The notes under the pieces: model-generated
The model's input: the letters and a program-made list of their open reading frames with translations, nothing else
Databases searched by the model: none
Told to the model about the DNA's origin: nothing
In this document: positions 1-5,335 of the stretch, piece after piece
How positions within the stretch are numbered: position 1 is the first letter of the stretch
How the letters are laid out: every line of letters begins with the position of its first letter
Assembly: GCA_023429275.1 (NCBI GenBank)
Contig: JAEYWB010000858.1
Location: forward strand, 1 to 5,335
Direction: 5' to 3'
DNA length: 5,335 nucleotides
DNA from: Planctomycetota bacterium
GTDB lineage: Bacteria > Planctomycetota > Planctomycetia > Planctomycetales > Planctomycetaceae
Program-made: the position numbers and the translations under genes

Positions 1-419
1 GCAATGGGCCGGTCGCCGCCGCCATGACGTACGCGGTTCAGCAGCGGAAGGGACTCGTCAGTGTCTGCGGACCGAACGACAAGCTCTCACAGCAGGCGGC
101 AACGGAGTTCCAGTGCCGGTTCGTGCCGTTCCAGAGCCTTTACGACACACTCGCCGACGTGATCGTGATCGCCGATCGCAACCTCCGGTCGGGAACGCTT
201 CAGGGCTGCATCAATCCGTCGGTGCTGCGGCCGAATCACACGGTTCTCGATGTGGCCGATCCGCCGCAGGAGCATCCCCTGCTTGTCGAGGCCCGCGAGC
301 GCGGCTGCCGTGTTGTCGAGCCGACGAAGATCTACATGGACCAGCTGCAGATGCAGTTCAAGGCGCTCAGCGGCAAGGACCTGCCGACAGAGGCGTTCGC
401 CAAGGGGCTGACCGAGTAA
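1..419 (+). CDS. aroE: Shikimate dehydrogenase-like protein, C-terminal part (5' truncated by window edge)
   Basis: The reading frame is open from base 3 and ends at TAA 417-419, giving 138 visible residues. The gene begins outside the window; the ATG at 24 is internal. The visible part looks like the NADP-binding half of shikimate dehydrogenase, which reduces 3-dehydroshikimate to shikimate in aromatic amino acid synthesis. It starts in what should be the glycine-rich loop (NGPVAAAM, visible residues 1-8). It continues through a Rossmann beta strand (ADVIVIAD, 51-58) and ends with the family's typical tail: an LLVEARERGC segment (93-102), a QLQMQF helix (114-119) and SGKDLP (123-128). The usual NRT and NATPxG motifs are not recognisable, so the protein is divergent. 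In some bacteria this domain is fused behind 3-dehydroquinate dehydratase (AroD-AroE), which is possible here but not visible. The family call is fairly secure; activity is less so. Confidence 0.68.
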   Translation, partial: NGPVAAAMTYAVQQRKGLVSVCGPNDKLSQQAATEFQCRFVPFQSLYDTLADVIVIADRNLRSGTLQGCINPSVLRPNHTVLDVADPPQEHPLLVEARERGCRVVEPTKIYMDQLQMQFKALSGKDLPTEAFAKGLTE

Positions 420-625
420 CCGGTCAGGCCTCCGGGACCGACAATGCCTCACGGCGGAGGATTCTCGGTCTGGAAGCACCGCACGCGGGATTCGATTCGG
501 GTGAGCCGGGCGATTCGCATCGCTGATCAGCAACGGCCCTCCCCGCACTCGATTTCAGTAGTCGAGCCCGGGACGGCCCGTTACAAGCAGGCTCTCTAAG
601 TCTTACCAGTCGCAGGAGCGTTCGC

Positions 626-1399
626 ATGTTGCCGGGGATCAAGCAGTTCGATCTGAGTGGACGGGTCGCTCTCGTGACGGGCGGCTCGAAGGGACTCGGA
701 TCTGCGATGGCGGCGGGGCTGGCCTCGGCCGGGGCGAACGTCGTCCTCTCGAGTCGGCATCGGGACGAAGTCGAGCAGGCGGCGAAGCAGATTCAGGCAG
801 ACCATGGCACACAGACGCTCGGCCTGGCGGCCGATGTCGTCCAGCCTGGCGATGTCGAGCGGCTGGTGACGTCGACTCTCGAGCGCTTCGGCAAAATCGA
901 CATCCTCATCAACAATGCGGGCATCAACATCCGCGGTCCGATCGACGAGCTGTCGTTCGAGCAGTTCAAGCAGGTCCACGACATCAACGTCGACGGCCTC
1001 TGGCTGGTCAGCCGGGAGGTCGTTCCGCACATGAAGGCGGCCAGGTCGGGCCGGATCATCAACGTCGCCAGCACCCTCGGCCATGTCGGGCTGGCCAATC
1101 GGACGCCGTATGCCTCGAGCAAGGGGGCCGTCGTTCAGATGACCCGGGCTCTCGCGATCGAGCTCGCCCCGTGGGAGATCACGGTCAACGCCATCTGCCC
1201 CGGGCCGTTCCTGACGGAGATGAACATCCCGATCAAGGACTCCGAAGACGCGAAGAAGAACGTCCTCGGCGCCACGGCGCTGAATCGCTGGGGGCGGCTC
1301 GAAGAGATCCAGGGAGCGGCGATCTTCCTCGCGAGCGCCGCGGCGAGTTACGTGACCGGCAGCAACCTGTTCGTCGACGGCGGGTGGACGGCTCGGTAG
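626..1399 (+). CDS. Classical short-chain dehydrogenase/reductase (SDR), gluconate 5-dehydrogenase/FabG-like
   Basis: This is a complete 257-residue protein, the normal size for a classical SDR, which is a cytosolic NAD(P)-dependent alcohol/ketone oxidoreductase. The cofactor loop TGGSKGLG is at residues 18-25, the structural NNAG at 96-99, and the catalytic tetrad is N121, S149, Y162 and K166 (YASSK). The post-catalytic PGPFLTEM segment (192-199) and the C-terminal VTGSNLFVDGGW (243-254) are both typical. K22 in the glycine loop and R44 after the second strand suggest a preference for NADP(H); this is inference from known SDR patterns. The N-terminal FDLSGRVALVTGG resembles gluconate 5-dehydrogenase and KduD-type sugar dehydrogenases, but substrate cannot be read from sequence and FabG-like roles remain possible. 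AGGAG at 614-618, seven bases before the ATG, supports the start. The gene converges on the minus-strand foldase gene, with a shared hairpin between them. Confidence 0.93.
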   Translation: MLPGIKQFDLSGRVALVTGGSKGLGSAMAAGLASAGANVVLSSRHRDEVEQAAKQIQADHGTQTLGLAADVVQPGDVERLVTSTLERFGKIDILINNAGINIRGPIDELSFEQFKQVHDINVDGLWLVSREVVPHMKAARSGRIINVASTLGHVGLANRTPYASSKGAVVQMTRALAIELAPWEITVNAICPGPFLTEMNIPIKDSEDAKKNVLGATALNRWGRLEEIQGAAIFLASAAASYVTGSNLFVDGGWTAR

Positions 1400-1465
1400 C
1401 GGGCAGATCACTCGGCCGAGAAGTCGACGAGACGGATGGTTCCGCCTGTTATCCGTCGATCAACG

Positions 1466-1499
1466 AAAAACGGGCGAGAGGGAATGCCCTCTCGCCCGT
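1466..1499 (-). terminator. Rho-independent terminator between convergent genes
   Basis: Bases 1470-1482 pair perfectly with 1487-1499 (13 bp, core CGGGCGAGAGGG) around a 4-base AATG loop. Reading the minus strand, the stem is followed at once by five T residues (A run at 1466-1470; the A at 1470 also closes the stem). This fits a terminator for the minus-strand foldase gene, whose stop lies about 30 bases upstream of the stem. On the plus strand the stem is followed by GGCGATTC with no T-tract, so it would serve the SDR gene only weakly, though it may protect that mRNA 3' end. Confidence 0.88.
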
Positions 1500-1529
1500 G
1501 GCGATTCAACGTGACCATTTCGGATCGGA

Positions 1530-2654
1530 CTACCGCCCGCCGGCGGTGCGGACACGTCCTTCCGTCGCGCCCGAGGCGCTCGCCGGCTGGATCGGCTGGC
1601 CGTTGCGGACCTGGCCGACCGGCGTCGCGTCGTTCGTCAGGTGGTTGATGACGCGGGCCTGCTGCTTGACCTGCTCGAACACCTTGGCGACCGACTGCTG
1701 GGTCTTTTCGTCGACGACGGTGTTGTAGAGCTCGTTCCAGACCTGCTTCGGATCATCGACGAGCTGCTCCGTGTGCCCCTCGCACTTGATGATGACGTAA
1801 CGGTTCTCGGCGACCTGGATCACCGGCGAGATCTCGCCGGTCTTGAGCTTGAAGGCCTGATCTTCGACGTTCGGGTTGCCGCCGTGGCGGCGGATCGGCG
1901 GAATGACGCCGCCAAGCGGACGGGTGTTCGGGTCGGACGACTTCGTGCGGGCCACCGCTTCGAAGCTGTCGGGGTTCTGGTTCACTTCTTCCCAGACCTG
2001 GGTCGCATTGCGGATATTCCCTTCGAGGAGAATCATCCGGGCCTTGACGCGCGGACCGTATTCCCGCTCGAACGCATTCTGCATGTCCTCTTCGGTCGGC
2101 GAGATCTCGGAGCCCGCCAGCTTCTTGAGGGCCACCATCGGCCAGATGATGTCGTTCTGGTACTGCCGCGGCGTCAGGCCCCGCTCGGCCTGAAGCATCT
2201 GGTACCAGGTGTCGGCCGGGAGGTTGAACTTCTTGGCGATCGACATCACCTCCTGCTGGATCTCAGCCTGGCTGATGTTGATCTGGCGGCGGGAGCACTC
2301 CTGCTCGATGAGGGTCTTGTTGATCAGGTTCTCGAGCACTTCCTTGCCGTGACGCTCGACGCATTCCTTGGCGAGGGCCTCGTAGCTGATCGGCTGGCCG
2401 TTGACGCTGGCGACGGCCGGCGTGGTCGCGCCGCTGCGAGCCGCGCCCTGGCCGGCGGACGGCGCGGGTTCGCGAGTCTGCGAGGCGGCCGGCTCGGGAC
2501 GCAGGACCTGGAACAGGACGGCGGCGCCGAGGACGGCGGCGGAGGTCCCGGCGAACAGCGGGACGATTCGGCGGCGGGGGCGAGCGGTCGCGGCCGGCGC
2601 GGTGTTTGTCTCGGGTGTGGCAGCGACTTCCGGGGAGTGAGTCCGTTCACTCAT
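1530..2654 (-). CDS. Membrane-anchored periplasmic foldase, SurA/PrsA-like with divergent parvulin domain
   Basis: This 374-residue protein is read from ATG at 2654-2652 to TAG at 1532-1530. GGAG (complement of 2661-2664) lies six bases before the ATG. A short Pro/Ala/Thr-rich N-terminal tail ends in RPRRR (25-29), followed by one membrane helix at about 30-51, so the rest should face the periplasm. A Pro/Ala-rich linker (about 52-79) leads to a SurA N-type chaperone region starting VASVNGQPIS (81-90) and running to about 185. The parvulin-type domain spans about 200-293 (KARMILL, SSDPNTRPLGG, AFKLKTGEISPVI), followed by a helical segment rich in Gln and Val and a disordered tail from about 340. 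Such proteins help exported or outer-membrane proteins to fold. The usual parvulin histidines are replaced (M207 and V287), so it may act as a chaperone rather than a prolyl isomerase. The gene appears monocistronic. Confidence 0.88.
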   Translation of the reverse strand: MSERTHSPEVAATPETNTAPAATARPRRRIVPLFAGTSAAVLGAAVLFQVLRPEPAASQTREPAPSAGQGAARSGATTPAVASVNGQPISYEALAKECVERHGKEVLENLINKTLIEQECSRRQINISQAEIQQEVMSIAKKFNLPADTWYQMLQAERGLTPRQYQNDIIWPMVALKKLAGSEISPTEEDMQNAFEREYGPRVKARMILLEGNIRNATQVWEEVNQNPDSFEAVARTKSSDPNTRPLGGVIPPIRRHGGNPNVEDQAFKLKTGEISPVIQVAENRYVIIKCEGHTEQLVDDPKQVWNELYNTVVDEKTQQSVAKVFEQVKQQARVINHLTNDATPVGQVRNGQPIQPASASGATEGRVRTAGGR

Positions 2655-2787
2655 GGGGAACTCCAGGGATCGAGGGGATCAGCCGCGCCGAAGGGAGAGG
2701 CTGCACAGGGAGGACAGGCCGGCGGGGGAGACGCCGCATCCGGGCGACGTCATATCGATCTCGGCCCCGGCCAGCGGGAGCGGCGGG

Positions 2788-2817
2788 GTTATAGGGCGGC
2801 TGCGCGAAGAGGGTCAA
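2788..2817 (-). promoter_or_regulatory. Predicted sigma70-type promoter for the SurA/PrsA-like gene
   Basis: On the minus strand, TTGACC (complement of 2812-2817) and TATAAC (complement of 2788-2793) are separated by 18 bases, each matching five of six consensus positions. The start of transcription would be near 2781, leaving a 5' leader of roughly 125 bases before the ATG at 2654. It sits in an otherwise very GC-rich gap, so an AT-rich box pair with this spacing stands out. Planctomycete promoter consensus is poorly known, so this is a pattern-based call. Confidence 0.55.
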
Positions 2818-2866
2818 GACGTCTTCGGCCGATCCTGCCATCGCCGTCCGTCGATGGAATCCCCGA

Positions 2867-2896
2867 TTGCCCGCTGAGCCCGCTTCTTGATATAGA
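2867..2896 (+). promoter_or_regulatory. Weak candidate promoter for the nucleotide-sugar dehydratase gene
   Basis: TTGCCC (2867-2872) and TATAGA (2891-2896) lie 18 bases apart, and the second falls in the only AT-rich patch just before the gene. Each box matches four of six sigma70 consensus positions. Transcription would begin near 2903, about 44 bases before the ATG at 2947. The 292-base gap between the two divergent genes therefore seems to hold separate, back-to-back promoters. This is suggestive only. Confidence 0.3.
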
Positions 2897-2946
2897 CCCC
2901 TCCCCGCGGCCCGTCTTCGGCAGGCCCCCGCGTCACCTGGCTACGC

Positions 2947-4794
2947 ATGCGATACCGTCTCGCCGCCATCGTTCCCGCCTACCTGCTTCTCTACTCGGGA
3001 AGCCTGCTGGCGGCGTACGCGCTGCGGTTCGACCTCGACGAACGGATTGTCCCGGCCTTCTGGCACACCATCCTCCTGGTCTTGACCGCCAAGACGGCCT
3101 CCTGCCTCCTCTGGGGAGAATGGCGCGGAAGCTTCCGGTTTCCGACCGTGTTCGATCTGGTCCGGGTCGGCATGTTCATGCTGACGTCGGTGACGATCCT
3201 CTTCCTGGCCAACCTCGCGTCGCCGACGCTCCCGAATATCCCCCGTTCGGTCATCCTGATCGACGGAGCCCTGACGCTGCTCGCCCTCGGGACGCTTCGC
3301 GTCAGCTACCGCGTTTACTACGAGCTCATCGGCCCCCGACTGCGGAGTGCGCAACTCCCCCGGGCGCTGATCTACAGCGTGGGGCACGAGTCGATCGGCA
3401 TCCTGCGGATGCTCACCTCGACCCGGATGGCTCTTCGGGCGTTCCGCATCTCCGGTTTTATCCAGGTGGACGAACGGTTCTGCGCGTCGCGGATCGGCGG
3501 CTGGCCGGTCTACGATCGCGGCCTCGGCTGGGATCGAATCCGGACGCAGTCCGGTGCGAGCCATCTGCTCATTCCGGCGAGCGTCCCGGGACGGGTGGTG
3601 CGGGAACTGCTTCGGGAGTGCGCCGCCGCGGGCATCGAGATCTCGATGATTCCCGCCGTGAGCGAGCTGGTCGATCGCCGTTTCAAGCTTGCGGTCCGCG
3701 ACGTCACGGTCTCTGACCTTCTCCGGAGGGAGCCGAACCGGCTCGACATGGAGTCGCTCCGCGGCTCGATCACCGGGAAGCGGGTCATCGTGACAGGCGG
3801 GGCAGGGAGCATCGGCAGCGAGCTCTGCCGACAGATCCTGGGCCTCGCTCCCGAGTCCCTTGTCGTCTACGACCAGTCGGAGTTCGGCGTCTTCTCGCTG
3901 GAGCAGGAGTTCCTGCAGTCCTACCCCCAGGCGAAGATCCGCTTCGTCATCGCCGACATCCTCGACCAGGACCGGCTCGACCAGGTGTTTGGCGAAGCCC
4001 GGCCGCATCTCGTCTTCCACGCCGCGGCCTACAAGCACGTTCCGCTGATGGAGGACAACCCGCAGTCCGCCATCATGAACAACGTCTTCGGGACGAAGGC
4101 GGTCGCGGATGCCGCCCACCGCTACAAGGCGGAACGGTTCGTTCAGATCTCGACCGACAAGGCCGTCCGGCCGACCAGCGTCATGGGGGCCACGAAGCTC
4201 GTCGCCGAAAAGTACGTGCAGTCTCTCTCGCAGCACGGCGATACGCATTTTCTCACGGTCCGCTTCGGCAACGTCCTCAACTCCGCGGGGAGTGTCGTCC
4301 CGACGTTCCGGAAGCAGATCGAAACGGGGGGACCGATCACGGTCACCGACCCGGAGATGAAGCGGTTCTTCATGACGATCCCCGAGGCGGTCCAGCTGGT
4401 CATCCAGGCGGGGGTCCTTGGGATCTCGGGTGAGGTCCTCATCCTCGACATGGGGGATCCGGTCCGGATCCTCGACCTCGCGAAGGACATGATCCTCCTG
4501 TCGGGCCTGCGGTACCCGGACGATATCGACATCGTCTTCACCGGCCTGAGGCCCGGGGAGAAGCTCTACGAGGAGCTCTTCTACAGCTCCGAGAAGGGGG
4601 CCCGGAAAGTCCACGAGAAGATCTTCGCCGGGGACCGTGAGACGATCCGCCCTGCGATGCAGGTCCTCGCGGACATCCGGCGACTCGCCGAAGCTGCCGA
4701 AGAGTCACCGCAGGCGGCGCTTATCGCTCTTCAGGAAGTCACGCGTTCCTATTCGGACTCCGAGTGGGTGCCGTCGAAGCTGAAGGCCGCCTGA
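2947..4794 (+). CDS. Membrane-bound nucleotide-sugar 4,6-dehydratase, WbpM/CapD/PglF family (polysaccharide biosynthesis protein)
   Basis: This complete 615-residue protein has the full-length architecture of the WbpM family. Predicted membrane helices lie at about 5-26, 36-56, 71-92 and 101-118. A degenerate first Rossmann domain follows (ALIYSVGHESIG from 140; GFIQVDE from 170), then the catalytic extended-SDR domain from about 277 to 560. That domain has the cofactor loop GGAGSIGSE (284-292), D309 at the end of the second strand, HAAAYKHVPLME (358-369), and TDK (403-405) with M413 and K417. Late motifs are VRFGNVLNS and GLRPGEKLYEELF. Known relatives convert UDP-GlcNAc to the UDP-4-keto-6-deoxy sugar that starts synthesis of bacillosamine, QuiNAc or FucNAc for surface polysaccharides or protein glycans; the exact substrate here is inferred. 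ATG 2947 is the first possible start after the in-frame TAG at 2893-2895; no Shine-Dalgarno site is visible. No glycosyltransferase gene is adjacent in the window. Confidence 0.92.
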   Translation: MRYRLAAIVPAYLLLYSGSLLAAYALRFDLDERIVPAFWHTILLVLTAKTASCLLWGEWRGSFRFPTVFDLVRVGMFMLTSVTILFLANLASPTLPNIPRSVILIDGALTLLALGTLRVSYRVYYELIGPRLRSAQLPRALIYSVGHESIGILRMLTSTRMALRAFRISGFIQVDERFCASRIGGWPVYDRGLGWDRIRTQSGASHLLIPASVPGRVVRELLRECAAAGIEISMIPAVSELVDRRFKLAVRDVTVSDLLRREPNRLDMESLRGSITGKRVIVTGGAGSIGSELCRQILGLAPESLVVYDQSEFGVFSLEQEFLQSYPQAKIRFVIADILDQDRLDQVFGEARPHLVFHAAAYKHVPLMEDNPQSAIMNNVFGTKAVADAAHRYKAERFVQISTDKAVRPTSVMGATKLVAEKYVQSLSQHGDTHFLTVRFGNVLNSAGSVVPTFRKQIETGGPITVTDPEMKRFFMTIPEAVQLVIQAGVLGISGEVLILDMGDPVRILDLAKDMILLSGLRYPDDIDIVFTGLRPGEKLYEELFYSSEKGARKVHEKIFAGDRETIRPAMQVLADIRRLAEAAEESPQAALIALQEVTRSYSDSEWVPSKLKAA

Positions 4795-4855
4795 TATCGA
4801 TGCGGCGATTCTGACGGGCTGGGCACGTACCGGAGGGCTGGTTGCGGGGGCTTCT

Positions 4856-4947
4856 GTCGCCTTTCTCGCCGCGAAAGGGCGGGGAGAACCATTCAACCGC
4901 TGGACGTCAGATCGTGCGTAACGTCCTTTCGCGGAGCGAAAGGCGAC
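4856..4947. repeat. REPIN-like inverted pair of palindromic repeats
   Basis: Two 26-base copies face each other: 4856-4881 on the plus strand and 4922-4947 on the minus strand. Both begin GTCGCCTTTC, share a central CGCGAAAGG and end CG. They match at 23 of 26 positions, differing only at copy positions 11, 13 and 24. A 40-base spacer (4882-4921) separates them. Each copy is also an imperfect palindrome: in the second, CCTTTCGC (4925-4932) pairs with GCGAAAGG (4936-4943) around GGA. Two head-to-head palindromic units with a short spacer outside genes is the layout of a REP doublet, or REPIN, which in other bacteria is spread by RAYT transposases. No RAYT gene is in this window. Confidence 0.65.
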
Positions 4948-5002
4948 TTTCCGCTGCAACGCATTCGCAGATGGTCTTTCCCAGAGGGGTCTTGAAGGGC
5001 CA

Positions 5003-5029
5003 GTTGCCGGCCGGTGGCGACGCTTTTTT
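5003..5029 (+). terminator. Candidate rho-independent terminator downstream of the dehydratase gene
   Basis: GTTGCC (5003-5008) pairs with GGCGAC (5016-5021), six pairs including one G-T wobble, around a GGCCGGT loop. After two bases comes a run of six T residues (5024-5029). It lies about 210 bases after the dehydratase stop codon and about 245 before the ABC ATPase start, so it could end the former transcript. The stem is short, and its 3' arm is shared with a longer alternative hairpin (5013-5036), so function is uncertain. Confidence 0.4.
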
Positions 5030-5273
5030 CGCCACCCGCGGGGCGGCGAGGCTCATTGGCCAGCAAATCTTCGGGTCTTCCTTGATGGTCAAGTTGTGGT
5101 CCGACGTTTGCGTAAGGGCTCCGGTGCGATGATAGGGATTGCCTCCAATCGAGCCGGGCTGAAGCACTGGCGGCTTACCGAACGGTCGCGAGTTCTTGTT
5201 GACGGGATCGCGCACGCGGGGTTCGCGTCTTCGTCATGTCACCGCGCCAATTCACGGGAACTGTTGATTCGGG

Positions 5274-5335
5274 ATGTCGTCTCGTACGCCTTTGCAGGCC
5301 ACGGATGTGGTCAAACGTTACCGACAGGGAGGGGG
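5274..5335 (+). CDS. ABC transporter ATP-binding protein, N-terminus (3' truncated by window edge; LolD/MacB style)
   Basis: Only the first 20 complete codons are present, starting MSSRTPLQATDVVKRYRQGG. The pattern LQATDVVKRYRQGG matches the first beta strand and the aromatic A-loop region of ABC ATPases (typically LxxxxLxKxYxxG), with Y16 as the likely adenine-stacking residue. The charged, glycine-rich stretch after it is most like LolD/MacB/FtsE-type exporters, which work with a FtsX-like permease in lipoprotein release or efflux. The Walker A motif would lie beyond the window, so the subfamily cannot be proven. ATG 5274 is the first start after the in-frame TGA at 5265-5267. No clear Shine-Dalgarno site is present; GGGAA at 5256-5260 is rather far away at 13 bases. 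Confidence 0.68.
   Translation, partial: MSSRTPLQATDVVKRYRQGG

Larger units (their letters stand above)
4795..5273. other. Gene-poor intergenic region with repeats and hairpins
   Basis: This gap of about 480 bases between the dehydratase gene and the ABC ATPase gene contains no coding region I can support. Open frames of about 100 codons exist on both strands (4842-5132 plus; 4907-5215 minus, GTG start). They overlap each other and the palindromic repeats, and show no recognisable domain. The part after about 4950 is visibly less GC-rich than the flanking genes. The identifiable content is the inverted repeat pair (4856-4947) and the overlapping hairpins at 5003-5036, described separately. 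Confidence 0.6.

Noticed and set aside
436..470. Imperfect hairpin (GACCGA with TCGGTC) just after the shikimate dehydrogenase-like gene, considered as a terminator
   Set aside because: The inner part is interrupted, and there is no T-tract on either side, so termination is not supported.
596..1411. 271-codon minus-strand open frame opposite the SDR gene
   Set aside because: Its Arg/Asp-rich composition is typical of an antisense shadow; the plus-strand SDR has an intact cofactor loop and catalytic tetrad.
1641..3716. 691-codon plus-strand open frame antisense to the foldase gene and running into the dehydratase gene
   Set aside because: It is rich in Arg, Gly, Asp and Leu with no recognisable domain and overlaps two well-supported genes in other frames. 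Long antisense frames are expected where third-position GC is high.
2941..4614. 557-codon minus-strand open frame opposite the dehydratase gene
   Set aside because: It is a highly charged Arg/Asp/Glu-rich translation with no family motifs, fully covered by a gene with clear catalytic motifs on the other strand.
4842..5132. 96-codon plus-strand open frame after the dehydratase gene
   Set aside because: It starts at the edge of the first palindromic repeat copy, translates across both copies, and shows no domain or ribosome binding site.
5199..5227. TTGACG at 5199-5204 considered as a -35 box for the ABC ATPase gene
   Set aside because: No acceptable -10 sequence lies 16-19 bases downstream, where the sequence is GC-rich.

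Overview
The window looks like a piece of a GC-rich chromosome, most likely from a planctomycete. I infer this from the overall gene style: a SurA-like parvulin with a membrane anchor and degenerate active site, a membrane-bound WbpM/CapD-type sugar-nucleotide dehydratase, weak or missing Shine-Dalgarno sites, and unrelated single genes separated by sizeable gaps. The assignment rests on protein style, not on a marker gene. I see no tRNA, rRNA, CRISPR array, transposase gene or phage gene.

Layout. (1) 1-419, plus strand: the 3' end of a gene whose product resembles the NADP-binding C-terminal half of shikimate dehydrogenase. (2) 626-1399, plus strand: a complete classical short-chain dehydrogenase/reductase with an intact Asn-Ser-Tyr-Lys tetrad. 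(3) 1470-1499: a 13-bp perfect hairpin with a T-tract on the minus strand, lying between two convergent genes and ending the next one. (4) 1530-2654, minus strand: a membrane-anchored periplasmic SurA/PrsA-type foldase whose parvulin domain lacks the usual histidines; it has a good sigma70-type promoter at 2788-2817. (5) 2947-4794, plus strand: a complete 615-residue nucleotide-sugar 4,6-dehydratase of the WbpM/CapD/PglF type, with four predicted membrane helices and a Met in place of the catalytic Tyr. (6) 4795-5273: a gap of about 480 bases with no convincing gene. It holds an inverted pair of 26-base palindromic repeats, which looks like a REPIN, and a hairpin followed by six T residues that overlaps a competing hairpin. 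(7) 5274-5335, plus strand: the first 20 codons of an ABC transporter ATPase of LolD/MacB style, cut off by the window end.

The genes do not form one pathway. The two central genes are divergent, each with its own upstream region, and both products concern the cell envelope: one helps fold exported proteins, the other makes a 4-keto-6-deoxy sugar precursor for surface glycans. The shikimate-type enzyme and the SDR are metabolic genes in the same direction but separated by 206 bases. I found no new multi-gene defence or mobile system; the most unusual non-coding element is the REPIN-like pair at 4856-4947.
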